A stretch of DNA of 64,000 bases from Comamonas terrae (GTDB lineage: Bacteria > Pseudomonadota > Gammaproteobacteria > Burkholderiales > Burkholderiaceae_C). Both the position numbers and the translations under genes were made by a program. Below are positions 18,517 through 26,815 of this stretch, piece by piece (the stretch's first letter is position 1; the number at the start of each line of letters is the position of its first letter). The notes beneath the pieces are model-generated. The model was given only the letters and a program-made list of their open reading frames with translations. It did no database searches and was not told where the DNA came from. Location: positions 620,001 through 684,000 of the forward strand of contig NZ_BCNT01000001.1 of the NCBI RefSeq assembly GCF_001544075.1, given 5' to 3'.

Positions 18517-18660
18517 GCGGTACGGGTGCCAGCAGCCAGCCACCATGGCTGCCGGCAATCCAGGAAAGGACACGAGGCAAATTATTGTCTTGCCCGCGGA
18601 GTCCCTCCGTCAGTCCTCGCAGCTGCTCGGATTAGGAGCATGCCTACAAATAAACTCCTG

Positions 18661-18711
18661 AAAAGTGAGCTGCTTTCGCTTGATCTACCTGCGCTTCGAG
18701 GAGTTTTCACT
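18661..18711 (+). repeat. Dispersed Comamonadaceae-type intergenic repeat, copy 2
   Basis: AAAAGTGAGCTGCTTTCGCT at 18661-18680 followed by TGATCTACCTGCGCTTCGAG, lying downstream of ntrC. It shares GTGAGCTGCTTNCGC with the copy at 28306-28340. Confidence 0.5.
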
Positions 18712-18749
18712 CGCAAATGCTTGCCGGCAGGCGCCTGCGCGCTCACAAA

Positions 18750-20291
18750 CTACTCAAAAACTTCGTCGTCCAGCCCCAGTTCCTGCAGTTTGCGCGTGAT
18801 GGTGTTGCGGCCTATGCCCAGGCGGTTGGCCGCCTCCACGCGCCGGCCATGCGTGGCCGCCAGGGCCGCGCGCAGCAGCTGGGCTTCAAATTTGCGCGAC
18901 AGCTGATCCCACACATCGTTGTCGCCCTGCGCCAGCAACTGCCTGGCTTCCTGGCTCAGCCCCTGCAGCCAGTCCTGCATGTCGCCGTCTCCAGGAAACG
19001 GCGCCAGGCGCGGCGGCGGGAAGGAGGAAGCCAGCAGGGGCATGGCCGCTTCCGCATGCGCCGCCGGCGGCTGTGCCGGAGAAGGTGCAAGCGGTGGCTC
19101 CGCCACCGTGGAATCCGTGCCCAGCACCTCGGGAGGCAGGTCCTTGACGGCAATCTGCTGCGCCGGCGCCATGACGGTCAGCCAGTGGCAGATGTTCTCG
19201 AGCTGGCGCACATTGCCGGGGAATTTGAAGGCCTGCAGCTTCTCCATCGCCGCCGCGCCGATGCGCTTGGGCTCCACCCCCAGCTGGCGCGCGCTTTGCA
19301 GCAAAAAATGCTGGGTCAGCATGGGCACGTCCTCACGGCGTTCGCGCAGCGCAGGCAGGCGCAGGCGGATCACGTTGAGGCGGTGGAACAGGTCTTCCCG
19401 GAATTCGCCTTCGCGCACCCGGCGCTCCAGGTCCTGGTGGGTGGCGGCGATCACGCGCACATGGGCCTTTACCGCCTGATGCCCCCCCACACGGTAGAAG
19501 TGCCCGTCCGAGAGCACGCGCAGCAGGCGGGTCTGCAGCTCGAACGGCATGTCGCCGATTTCATCGAGGAACAGCGTCCCCCCCTCGGCCTGCTCGAAGC
19601 GGCCGCGGCGCTGGGTCTGTGCTCCCGTGAAGGCGCCGCGCTCGTGGCCGAACAGCTCGGACTCGAGCAGATCGCGCGGAATGGCTGCCGTGTTGATGGC
19701 CACGAACGGCCCGGCGCTGACCGGGGAATGCTTGTGCAGTGCCCGGGCCACCAGTTCCTTGCCGGAACCGGACTCGCCGGTGATCAGCACCGTGACCTGG
19801 CTCTGGCTCAGCCGGCCTATGGCCCGGAACACATCCTGCATGGCCGGCGCCTGGCCCAGCATCTCGGCCTGCAGCGGCGCATGGACCTCGGATTCCTCCT
19901 CGCGCTGGCTTTCCTCCACCGCGCGGCGGATCAGCTCCACGGCCTTGGGCACGTCGAAGGGCTTGGGCAGATATTCGAACGCCCCGCGCTGAAAGGCCGA
20001 GACAGCGCTGTCCAGGTCCGAATAGGCCGTCATGATGATCATGGGCAGGCCGGGCTGCTGCGCCCGCACCTGTTCGAGCAGCTCCAGCCCCGAGCCGCCC
20101 GGCATGCGGATGTCGCTGACCAGCACCTGAGGCGGCAGGCGCTCGGGATCGCTGGAGCTGGCATCCGCCAGCGCGTGGATCACCTCGCGCGCCTGGGTAA
20201 AGCTGCGCGTGGCCCAGCCTTCGCGCGCCAGCGCTTTTTCCAGCACGAAACGGATGGAAGGGTCATCATCCACAATCCAGATTGGCTTCAT
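18750..20291 (-). CDS. ntrC: Nitrogen regulation response regulator NtrC
   Basis: Sigma-54-dependent activator of nitrogen-limitation genes, phosphorylated by NtrB. 513 residues. The receiver domain starts KPIWIVDDD, and the phosphate-accepting Asp is about residue 60 in VSDIRMPGG. The AAA+ domain has the Walker A ITGESGSGKELVARAL, the GAFTGA loop that contacts sigma-54, and an Arg-rich end. The C-terminal Fis-type helix-turn-helix includes IGRNTITRKLQELGL. It follows ntrB after 45 bp on the same strand, in a cluster with glnA, whose promoter region carries NtrC-type sites. Confidence 0.97.
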   Translation of the reverse strand: MKPIWIVDDDPSIRFVLEKALAREGWATRSFTQAREVIHALADASSSDPERLPPQVLVSDIRMPGGSGLELLEQVRAQQPGLPMIIMTAYSDLDSAVSAFQRGAFEYLPKPFDVPKAVELIRRAVEESQREEESEVHAPLQAEMLGQAPAMQDVFRAIGRLSQSQVTVLITGESGSGKELVARALHKHSPVSAGPFVAINTAAIPRDLLESELFGHERGAFTGAQTQRRGRFEQAEGGTLFLDEIGDMPFELQTRLLRVLSDGHFYRVGGHQAVKAHVRVIAATHQDLERRVREGEFREDLFHRLNVIRLRLPALRERREDVPMLTQHFLLQSARQLGVEPKRIGAAAMEKLQAFKFPGNVRQLENICHWLTVMAPAQQIAVKDLPPEVLGTDSTVAEPPLAPSPAQPPAAHAEAAMPLLASSFPPPRLAPFPGDGDMQDWLQGLSQEARQLLAQGDNDVWDQLSRKFEAQLLRAALAATHGRRVEAANRLGIGRNTITRKLQELGLDDEVFE

Positions 20292-20309
20292 TGGTGCTGC
20301 ATCCTTCCC

Positions 20310-20336
20310 TTCAATAGCTAGCTGTGCCTCCAGGCG
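20310..20336 (-). repeat. Dispersed Comamonadaceae-type intergenic repeat, copy 3
   Basis: It fills most of the 45-bp ntrB-ntrC gap. The minus strand reads CGCCTGGAGGCACAGCTAGC and then TATTGAA, like the 3' half of the family motif. Confidence 0.4.
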
Positions 20337-21386
20337 TCACGGCAGCGGAATGAGTATGCGGAAATCCGTGCGGCCGGGCTGGCTGTCGCATTCGATCAAG
20401 CCATGGTGGCGCTGCACGAACGTCTGTGCCAGCGTCAGCCCCAGCCCGGAGCCGCCATCCCGCCCCGACACCAGAGGATAGAAAATCCGCTCCTTGATGG
20501 CATCGGGCACGCCTGGTCCGTTGTCGATGACATGCAATTCCAGTGCCAGCCTGTAGCGCTGCTTTCCCAATGTGACCTGGCGCGCCACCCGGGTCTTGAG
20601 CGTGATCTGCGCATCGCCCGCGGCAATGTGGCGGTGCAGCGCCTGGGCCGCGTTCTGCACGATGTTGAGCAGGGCCTGGATCAGCTGGGCGCTATCGCCC
20701 CTGAATTCCGGAATGGAAATATCGTAGTCGCGTGCAATGGACAGCCCCTGCGGATATTCGATCAGCACCAGGGAGCGTACGCGCTCGCAGACCTGATGGA
20801 TATTGACATCGCCCACCTCGTGCGGGTGGCGGTGCGGCGCCAGCAGCCGGTCGACCAGGGCCTGCAGGCGGTCGGCCTCATGGACGATGACCGTGGTGTA
20901 TTCGCGCAGCTCGGGAGAATCCAGGTCCATCTGCAGCAACTGGGCCGCGCCGCGAATGCCGCCCAGCGGATTCTTGATCTCATGGGCCAGGTTGCGGATC
21001 AGCTCCTTGTTGGCCTGCGCCTGCTCGCGCAGCCGCTCCTCCCTGTCCTGGCGCGCCTGCTGCTCCAGCGGCCACATTTCCACCAGCACCTGGCTTTCGG
21101 GTTCCATCAAGGACACGGTGACATGCACCGGCAGCGCATCCTGCCCCTGGCGCAACAGGCTGGCCTCGAAGCGCAGAGCCGCAAAGTCGTTGTCGCGCGC
21201 CCCGGACAACGCCTTTTCCAGCAAGGCCGGCTCTGCAAAGCAGACCGCGAACTCGCTGCCGTCCATGGTCCTGCGGGACTGGCCCAGCGCATTTTCCAGC
21301 GCGGCGTTGGCGAAGCACACGCAGCCCTGCTCGTCCAGCACGGCGATCAGCGTGCACAGCCAGTCCAATGCCTGGTAACTTTTCAT
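20337..21386 (-). CDS. ntrB: Nitrogen sensor histidine kinase NtrB
   Basis: Cytoplasmic kinase and phosphatase for NtrC, normally controlled by PII. 349 residues from the ATG at 21386, which follows AGGAGG. The open frame begins at a TTG at 21407, but that codon sits over the ribosome site. An N-terminal PAS domain (CVCFANAALENALGQS) is followed by the phosphoacceptor box NLAHEIKNPLGGIRGAAQLL. The ATP site has NIVQNAAQAL, DNGPGVPDAIKERIFYPLVS and GSGLGLTLAQTF. No membrane segment, consistent with NtrB. Lies between a small secreted protein gene and ntrC. Confidence 0.96.
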   Translation of the reverse strand: MKSYQALDWLCTLIAVLDEQGCVCFANAALENALGQSRRTMDGSEFAVCFAEPALLEKALSGARDNDFAALRFEASLLRQGQDALPVHVTVSLMEPESQVLVEMWPLEQQARQDREERLREQAQANKELIRNLAHEIKNPLGGIRGAAQLLQMDLDSPELREYTTVIVHEADRLQALVDRLLAPHRHPHEVGDVNIHQVCERVRSLVLIEYPQGLSIARDYDISIPEFRGDSAQLIQALLNIVQNAAQALHRHIAAGDAQITLKTRVARQVTLGKQRYRLALELHVIDNGPGVPDAIKERIFYPLVSGRDGGSGLGLTLAQTFVQRHHGLIECDSQPGRTDFRILIPLP

Positions 21387-21513
21387 GAAGGGCAAGCCTC
21401 CTGCCAATTATTCATAACCGACCATGAAGGCGGCGCAATCCAGGCGCGCAAGGCGGCATGGGCCGCCACGCGGCCCTCGCTCCCGCTGGAGCCGGGCGGA
21501 GCCACTCAGGGGA

Positions 21514-22005
21514 TCAGTTGGGCAAACGGTCCAGTTCCCGCTTGATACCCGCCACATCGCTTTCCTGGCGCGCAATATCGGCCTTGAGCTTTTCCACGCG
21601 CTCGGGATAGCCCTGGGGATTGCGCAGCTCCAGGGCCGTGCGCACCGGGTTGCCGTCGTTGTATTCGGTCTTCAGTTCGGCAAGCCGTGCCTGGGCCTTG
21701 GCCAGCTCGCTCTGCAGAATGGCCCGCGCATCGGCATCGCGCGCACGCTGGGCGCTGTTGTCCACACGCGCGGGTACCGGGCTGCCCGCAGCCGGCTTGG
21801 GACGGGCGGCATCGGCGCCGCTGCCCGCCGGGCGGGAAGAGCCATGGATCACGGTCACGCCGCTGCCGTCCACGGGCTTGCATCCTTTGGCCTTGGCCTG
21901 CGAGACATTGTTCGTGTATTCGTTGCCGCAGCGGTAGATCACGCTTTGCGACCATGCCGCACCCGCCAGCAGGGCGATCAGCAATGGCACCAACATTTTT
22001 TTCAT
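21514..22005 (-). CDS. Small secreted DUF4124-like protein in the glnA-ntrBC cluster
   Basis: 163 residues from the ATG at 22005, preceded by GAGGAAACTG. A signal peptide (MKKMLVPLLIALLAGAAWSQ) directs it to the periplasm. The short region after it, VIYRCGNEYTNNVSQAKAKG, looks like a DUF4124 domain, with a paired cysteine at KGCKPVDG. The rest is a Pro/Ala linker and a charged helix (RARDADARAILQSELAKAQA) that may form a coiled coil. The role is unknown. Its position between glnA and ntrB suggests co-transcription with nitrogen genes, but no functional link can be read from the sequence. Confidence 0.75.
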   Translation of the reverse strand: MKKMLVPLLIALLAGAAWSQSVIYRCGNEYTNNVSQAKAKGCKPVDGSGVTVIHGSSRPAGSGADAARPKPAAGSPVPARVDNSAQRARDADARAILQSELAKAQARLAELKTEYNDGNPVRTALELRNPQGYPERVEKLKADIARQESDVAGIKRELDRLPN

Positions 22006-22148
22006 CAGTTTCCTCGGGCAGTCCCCGGCCCCACTCGGCCGGTCAATGCAGCAAGTATCGCTCCATACGTGCAAACAGCTGCCATTGCCTGATTCTCCTG
22101 CCCCTGTTTGGTTCACCAGGTTGCGGCTGTTGAATCATCGCGCCCATG

Positions 22149-22174
22149 AAAAAGGCGGCCGAAGCCGCCTTTTT
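22149..22174. terminator. Bidirectional terminator after glnA
   Basis: AAAAAGGCGGC-CGAA-GCCGCCTTTTT: an 11-bp stem with four-base loop and U-tracts on both strands, 31 bp beyond the glnA stop. It probably stops most glnA transcripts before the downstream ntrBC genes. Confidence 0.9.
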
Positions 22175-22204
22175 GCCGATGCAGATGCTGCACCTGCGCT
22201 GCCA

Positions 22205-23620
22205 TTACAGCGAGAAATACATATCGTATTCGGCCGGGTGCACCGACATGCGCATGCGCGTGACTTCTTGCATCTTCAGTTCGATGTAGGCGTCGAGCAT
22301 GCTGTCGGTGAAGACGCCGCCCTTGGTCAGGAAGGCGCGGTCTGCATCCAGGGCTTCCAGTGCCTGGTCGAGGCTGTGGCACACGGTGGGCACCAGCTTG
22401 TCTTCCTCGGGCGGCAGATGGTAGAGGTCCTTGGTGGCGGCTTCGCCGGGGTGGATCTTGTTTTCCACACCGTCCAGGCCGGCCATCAGCAGCGCCGCAA
22501 AGCCCAGGTAGGGGTTCATCAGCGGATCGGGGAAGCGGGCTTCCACGCGGCGTCCCTTGGGATTGGCCACATAAGGGATGCGGATCGAGGCGGAACGGTT
22601 CTTGGCCGAGTAGGCCAGCTTGACCGGAGCTTCGAAGTGCGGCACCAGGCGCTTGTAGCTGTTGGTGCCGGGGTTGGTGATGGCGTTCAGGGCACGGGCG
22701 TGCTTGATGATGCCGCCGATGTAGTACAGCGCATAGTCCGACAGGCCGGCATAGCCGTCGCCTGCGAACAGGTTCTTGCCGTCCTTCCAGACCGACTGGT
22801 GCACGTGCATGCCCGAGCCGTTGTCGCCGTGGTAGGGCTTGGGCATGAAGGTCACGGTCTTGCCGTAGCTGTTGGCCACGTTCTGGATCACATACTTTTG
22901 CAGCACGGTCCAGTCGGCGCGCTCGACCAGGGTCGAGAACTTGGTGCCGATTTCGTTCTGGCCGGCGCCGGCCACTTCGTGGTGGAATACTTCGACCGGA
23001 ATGCCCAGCTGCTCCAAGATCAGCACCATCTCGGCGCGCAGGTCCTGCGTGGTGTCCACCGGGGGCACTGGGAAGTAGCCGCCCTTGACGCGCGGACGGT
23101 GGCCGCGGTTGCCGGTGTCGAACTTAGCGCCCGTGTTCCAGGGAGCTTCGTACTCTTCGATCTCATAGAAGGTGCTGCCGGGCTCGGTGCTCCAGCGCAC
23201 GCCGTCGAAGATGAAGAATTCGGGTTCGGGACCGAAGTAGGCGGTATCGCCCAGGCCGGATGCCTTCAGATAGGCTTCGGCGCGCTTGGCCACCGAACGC
23301 GGATCGCGGTCATAGGCCTTGCCGTCGCTGGGCTCGATCACGTCGCAGCTCAGGATCAGCGTGGTCTCTTCGAAGAACGGATCGATGTTGGCCGTGTTCG
23401 GGTCGGGAATCAGCTGCATGTCGGAAGCTTCGATACCCTTCCAGCCTGCAATCGACGAACCGTCGAAGGCATGGCCCGAGGAGAATTTTTCCTCGTCGAA
23501 ATGCGACACGGGCACCGTGGTGTGGTGCTGCTTGCCCAGGGTATCGGTGAAACGGAAGTCCACGAACTTGACTTCGTTTTCTTCCACCATCTGCATGACG
23601 TCTGCAACGGTCTTTGCCAT
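22205..23620 (-). CDS. glnA: Glutamine synthetase, type I
   Basis: Forms glutamine from glutamate, ammonia and ATP; a dodecamer in the cytoplasm. 471 residues from the ATG at 23620, preceded by GGGAGTGATCCG; the longer frame to 23710 is not homologous. Motifs: [17 protein letters not shown], the Glu cluster in [30 protein letters not shown] and the adenylylation site Tyr in [10 protein letters not shown], which marks it as a GlnE-regulated GS-I-beta. A sigma-54 promoter and three NtrC-type sites lie upstream. Followed by a strong terminator, then a small secreted protein gene and ntrBC. Confidence 0.98.
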   Translation of the reverse strand: MAKTVADVMQMVEENEVKFVDFRFTDTLGKQHHTTVPVSHFDEEKFSSGHAFDGSSIAGWKGIEASDMQLIPDPNTANIDPFFEETTLILSCDVIEPSDGKAYDRDPRSVAKRAEAYLKASGLGDTAYFGPEPEFFIFDGVRWSTEPGSTFYEIEEYEAPWNTGAKFDTGNRGHRPRVKGGYFPVPPVDTTQDLRAEMVLILEQLGIPVEVFHHEVAGAGQNEIGTKFSTLVERADWTVLQKYVIQNVANSYGKTVTFMPKPYHGDNGSGMHVHQSVWKDGKNLFAGDGYAGLSDYALYYIGGIIKHARALNAITNPGTNSYKRLVPHFEAPVKLAYSAKNRSASIRIPYVANPKGRRVEARFPDPLMNPYLGFAALLMAGLDGVENKIHPGEAATKDLYHLPPEEDKLVPTVCHSLDQALEALDADRAFLTKGGVFTDSMLDAYIELKMQEVTRMRMSVHPAEYDMYFSL

Positions 23621-23670
23621 CGGATCACTCCCGCCAAATTGGCTGATCAAAATAAAAGATAGATAGGGAT

Positions 23671-23688
23671 AAGCAGTTTGCGTGCCAA
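23671..23688 (-). promoter_or_regulatory. Sigma-54 promoter of glnA
   Basis: The minus strand reads TTGGCACGCAAACTGCTT, with the invariant GG (23686-23685) and GC (23674-23673) ten bases apart, matching TGGCAC-N5-TTGC in all but one core base. The predicted start is near 23661, about 41 bases before the glnA ATG. Confidence 0.85.
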
Positions 23689-23764
23689 TCTGCCGCAGCG
23701 CCGGACACACGGCTTTCCTGCCGCACAGGCACGGCTGGAGCGTGCCCGCGAGATGCCACGCACC

Positions 23765-23781
23765 TTCACCAAATCGGTGCG
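23765..23781. promoter_or_regulatory. NtrC-type operator 1 upstream of glnA
   Basis: TTCACCAAATCGGTGCG, similar to the TGCACC-N5-GGTGCA dyad of NtrC with two outer mismatches. Centre about 112 bases upstream of the predicted start, the typical distance for a glnA enhancer. Confidence 0.6.
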
Positions 23782-23813
23782 CATTGTCTCATTGCCTGAA
23801 GCGCTCGTTGAAA

Positions 23814-23830
23814 TGCACTTTATTGGTGCA
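23814..23830. promoter_or_regulatory. NtrC-type operator 2 upstream of glnA
   Basis: TGCACTTTATTGGTGCA, a near-perfect NtrC dyad (TGCAC-N7-GTGCA), centred about 161 bases upstream of the predicted start. The best match of the three. Confidence 0.8.
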
Positions 23831-23837
23831 TATTGAT

Positions 23838-23854
23838 TGCACCAAAAAAGCGCA
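23838..23854. promoter_or_regulatory. NtrC-type operator 3 upstream of glnA
   Basis: TGCACCAAAAAAGCGCA: one perfect half-site and one with a single change, centred 24 bp from operator 2. It ends nine bases before the stop codon of the EI24-like gene. Confidence 0.6.
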
Positions 23855-23862
23855 TTCCGCAT

Positions 23863-24771
23863 TCATGCACCGGTGAAGGGCATGGAGCCACGGGGACCGC
23901 CGCCTCTTGCCTGCGGAGCATGGCCTGCAGTGGCTTCGGGCGCGAAGGGAACCTGCAGTTCGTCCTGTCCACCCACCCGGCTCTCGCGCATCTGCTGCAG
24001 CGCCGCCAGGCAATAGTGGGCAAACCACAGCGAGGAGAAGGCGAACACGAATGCATAGATCCAGATCGCAATCGGCACCAGAATCCAGAACGCGGCGATG
24101 AACACTAGGCCCGAGGCCCAGACGATGCCGGGCGCGGCGCCCAGATAGCCGCAGATCACCCCGATGAGCATCAGGGCCAGCCGGTTGCGCACGAACAGTC
24201 GGCGGCGCTCCTGCTTGCTCGCATGTTCCGCCAACGCATCGAAGGCCATGACGCGGTAGGTCAGCCAGCCCCAGATCAGCGGCGTCAGCACCAGCATCAG
24301 CGGCGGCATGAACCACAACGGCAGCGTGACCAGCAAGGCGATCAGCGCAATCAGGGTGGAGCCGCCCGACCACGTGATGCTGGCCAGCGTGCCGCCCCCA
24401 TGTTTTTTCTCCAGTGCAGGAAAGCGTCTCTGGGCCACCCAGCGGGTCAGCGCCGGTGTCATGAACAGCGAGACCAGCAGCAGCGAGACGACGATGACGA
24501 TGGGCGTGGATCCCAGCACCACCAGCACCGAGGCCACGAGCTCGGACGCATAGCCCACGCCATGGCTCTGCAGCCACAGCCACAGGGAGTGCAGCCAGCC
24601 CACACCGTCCAGCAGTTGCTGGACCTTGAGCACGGCCGGCGCCCAGAAGAAATAGCCGAGCACCCAGACCATCACGGCCATGAGCACCAGCGGAAACAGC
24701 GACCACGCAATCACCCGCCTATGGAGGCAATACGCCATCGCACGCCAGAAAGAGTCGAGTAGCAAGCCCAT
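23863..24771 (-). CDS. EI24/CysZ-like inner-membrane protein
   Basis: 302 residues from the ATG at 24771; a TTG two codons upstream also starts the frame. Several long hydrophobic segments are visible, for example ASVLVVLGSTPIVIVVSLLL, LIALIALLVTLPLWFMPPLM and GLVFIAAFWILVPIAIWIYA. The pattern and motifs such as PLIWGWLTYRVMAFDALAEH match the EI24 family, which includes the sulfate transporter CysZ. Whether it carries sulfate is unknown, and no cysteine-biosynthesis gene is nearby. The C-terminus is soluble and Gly/Pro-rich. It is upstream of glnA on the same strand, but the sigma-54 promoter and enhancer lie between them. Confidence 0.75.
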   Translation of the reverse strand: MGLLLDSFWRAMAYCLHRRVIAWSLFPLVLMAVMVWVLGYFFWAPAVLKVQQLLDGVGWLHSLWLWLQSHGVGYASELVASVLVVLGSTPIVIVVSLLLVSLFMTPALTRWVAQRRFPALEKKHGGGTLASITWSGGSTLIALIALLVTLPLWFMPPLMLVLTPLIWGWLTYRVMAFDALAEHASKQERRRLFVRNRLALMLIGVICGYLGAAPGIVWASGLVFIAAFWILVPIAIWIYAFVFAFSSLWFAHYCLAALQQMRESRVGGQDELQVPFAPEATAGHAPQARGGGPRGSMPFTGA

Positions 24772-24842
24772 GGGCAAAGCATACCCGAGCTTGCCAAAAG
24801 CGTGTTTACGATTGTGAGGAACTGTTCAGGCCCCGCGCCGCC

Positions 24843-25823
24843 TCAGGCCCGCCCCACCAGCCGCAGAATGCCGCGCCACTGCTGGGCCCAGAATCCCCGG
24901 CCATAGTCGCGCAGCCGGCCCTGGGCATCGGGCTGTACCTGGTCGCGCACGCCCGTGGGGTCGTAGCGCAGATCGAAGTTGGCCGTGCCGAAGGCCATGT
25001 CCCACCAGGGCAGCAGCACGCCGAAGTTGTTGCCGCGGGCGCGCTTGTTGCGCACCGGCGCCATGGCTTCGTGGCCTATGCCGATGGCATGGTGGCGGCG
25101 GTGGAAGCGCGGGCTGATCCACAGGCGCTCGCCCAGCCTGCCGAACCAGATGCGCACATTGGCATGCTGGAAGCTCTGGCTCAATTGGGTCAGCGCCACG
25201 ATGGCCACGAACTGCCCTGGCGCCACGCCGATGAGCTGGGCCACCAGAACCACGATGGTGTCGTGGATCACATCATCGAGCAGATGGTTGCGGTCGTCGC
25301 TCCAGACCGTCATCTGGCGTTGGGAATGGTGCAGCGCATGCAGCTTCCACCACCAGCGGTAATGGTGCTGGCCGCGATGGATCCAGTATTCGACCAGGTC
25401 GAAGACCAGCAGGTACAGGATCAGGCTGATCCATGCGTTGTCGGTCACGCCGGGCCAGATATCGTCCAGGTGGAACACCGGCAGTCCCCAGACATGCAGG
25501 CGCCCCATGACCAGGTCCCACAGCGGGTCCAGCGTGAAGAACAGCGCCAGGCGAAGCAGACCGAGGCGATGGATCAGCGTATAGAAGATGTCCACGCGGA
25601 TGGCCTTGCGGTCGGTCACTGCCTCCACGGGCATCCAGCGCTGCAGCGGCGCGATCACGGCCACCATGACGACGATCTGCAACAGGCCCACCAGCAGCCA
25701 GCCGGTGGCCGCATAGCCATCCTCCAGCAGGTTCGCCAGGCCCGCGTGGAACAGCACAGGCTGAACCACGCCTTCGAACAGGCCCTGCTGCGCATCCCCA
25801 AACAACTGAACCAGCCAGTCCAC
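24843..25823 (-). CDS. Sterol desaturase / fatty-acid hydroxylase family membrane protein
   Basis: 326 residues. A di-iron membrane oxygenase by its histidine clusters: HRGQHH, HALHHS and HRRHH, spaced as in the fatty-acid hydroxylase family. Hydrophobic segments around VGLLQIVVMVAVIAPLQ and NAWISLILYLLVFDLV place it in the inner membrane. Substrates of the bacterial members are mostly unknown, with lipids or carotenoids being usual guesses. It starts with GTG behind a strong AGGAGGAAGTT site. The deacetylase-like gene ends 17 bp upstream and is probably co-transcribed. Confidence 0.88.
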   Translation of the reverse strand: MDWLVQLFGDAQQGLFEGVVQPVLFHAGLANLLEDGYAATGWLLVGLLQIVVMVAVIAPLQRWMPVEAVTDRKAIRVDIFYTLIHRLGLLRLALFFTLDPLWDLVMGRLHVWGLPVFHLDDIWPGVTDNAWISLILYLLVFDLVEYWIHRGQHHYRWWWKLHALHHSQRQMTVWSDDRNHLLDDVIHDTIVVLVAQLIGVAPGQFVAIVALTQLSQSFQHANVRIWFGRLGERLWISPRFHRRHHAIGIGHEAMAPVRNKRARGNNFGVLLPWWDMAFGTANFDLRYDPTGVRDQVQPDAQGRLRDYGRGFWAQQWRGILRLVGRA

Positions 25824-25839
25824 AACTTCCTCCTAACAC

Positions 25840-26685
25840 TCAGGCCGCATGCGGCCGGGCGATCCAGCCCTGGTACGCCGGATGCTCGGCCAGCGTTCGA
25901 AAACAGAAGCCTCTTTCCAGCAGGCCCACGATCAAGGGCTCCAGCACCGCCGGCGCCCATGGGTCCTTGCGCGACCAGATCCCCAGATGCGCCAGCAGGA
26001 TATCGCCGCTGCGGATGTTCTTCAGCGCCCGATCCAGCAGCTTGTCATTCGGATACCTATCGCTGGGCAGCTCGTCGCCCAGAAAGCCTGCCGCCGCCCA
26101 GCCCACCTGCTGGTAGCCGCCCTTTTGCGCCGCGGCGATCAGGGCCGGCGATGTCTTGCCGCCCGGCGCGCGGTACAGGGGCAGTGTCTTGTGGCCCGTG
26201 ATGCTTTCAAGACGATTCGCGGCCTTGGCAATCTCGGCGCAATACTCGTCCGCCGAGACCACGAAGGTCTGGTTGGCACGCTCGCCGGCCGAGGGCCGGA
26301 CCTTGAAATGCGTCACCTGGCCCGTTGCCGAATCGCGTATGTCCGCCATCCAGTACATGTGGTCATAGGTGTGCGAGGCCAGCCGATGCCCTTCTTCGGC
26401 GCGCGCCTTCCACCAGGGCGCCCAGAAGTCGCCCAGGCTGCTGCCGCCCTCCTTCGTGGGCTCGTTCGCCGCGAAGAAGGTGACCGGCACCCGGTGCTTC
26501 TGCAGCACCTGGGCCACGAACTGGGCAATGCCCATGTGGCCGGTATCGAAGGTCAGGTACACGGGCTTGCCGCAGCCCGGCGCAGCGGGCGCACCGCCCT
26601 GCGCCGCCGCGGCCGAAGCCTGCAGCGCCCAGAGGCCGGAACCGGCGAATGCCGCCGTGGCCGAGATGAATTGACGTCTTAGCAT
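25840..26685 (-). CDS. Polysaccharide deacetylase-like protein, secreted, altered motif 1
   Basis: 281 residues with an N-terminal signal resembling a Tat or Sec leader (MLRRQFISATAAFAGSGLWA). It belongs to the NodB-homology fold: motif 2 is the metal-binding HTYDH, motif 3 RAPGG, and the final motif lies near LLAHLG. Motif 1, normally TFDDGP, is TFDTGH, so the Asp that usually binds the metal is Thr48 while the catalytic-base Asp47 stays. Activity is therefore uncertain. AGGAGGGTGG precedes the ATG. It lies between a beta-propeller gene and a fatty-acid hydroxylase gene, all on the minus strand. Confidence 0.85.
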   Translation of the reverse strand: MLRRQFISATAAFAGSGLWALQASAAAAQGGAPAAPGCGKPVYLTFDTGHMGIAQFVAQVLQKHRVPVTFFAANEPTKEGGSSLGDFWAPWWKARAEEGHRLASHTYDHMYWMADIRDSATGQVTHFKVRPSAGERANQTFVVSADEYCAEIAKAANRLESITGHKTLPLYRAPGGKTSPALIAAAQKGGYQQVGWAAAGFLGDELPSDRYPNDKLLDRALKNIRSGDILLAHLGIWSRKDPWAPAVLEPLIVGLLERGFCFRTLAEHPAYQGWIARPHAA

Positions 26686-26815
26686 CCACCCTCCTTGAGG
26701 TGGCCGGATTGCCGGCCCGCCGCATGCCGGGCGGAAGCGGCAGCCGGCCGAAAGGCCGTGCCGCGGCCCCGGCTGCCTGGATGGAGCCGGGCGCAGGCTC
26801 GAAGTTCCGCGGCGA

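Noticed and set aside
18717-20321. Long plus-strand frame opposite ntrC
   Set aside because: Antisense shadow; no domain, and ntrC is complete on the other strand.
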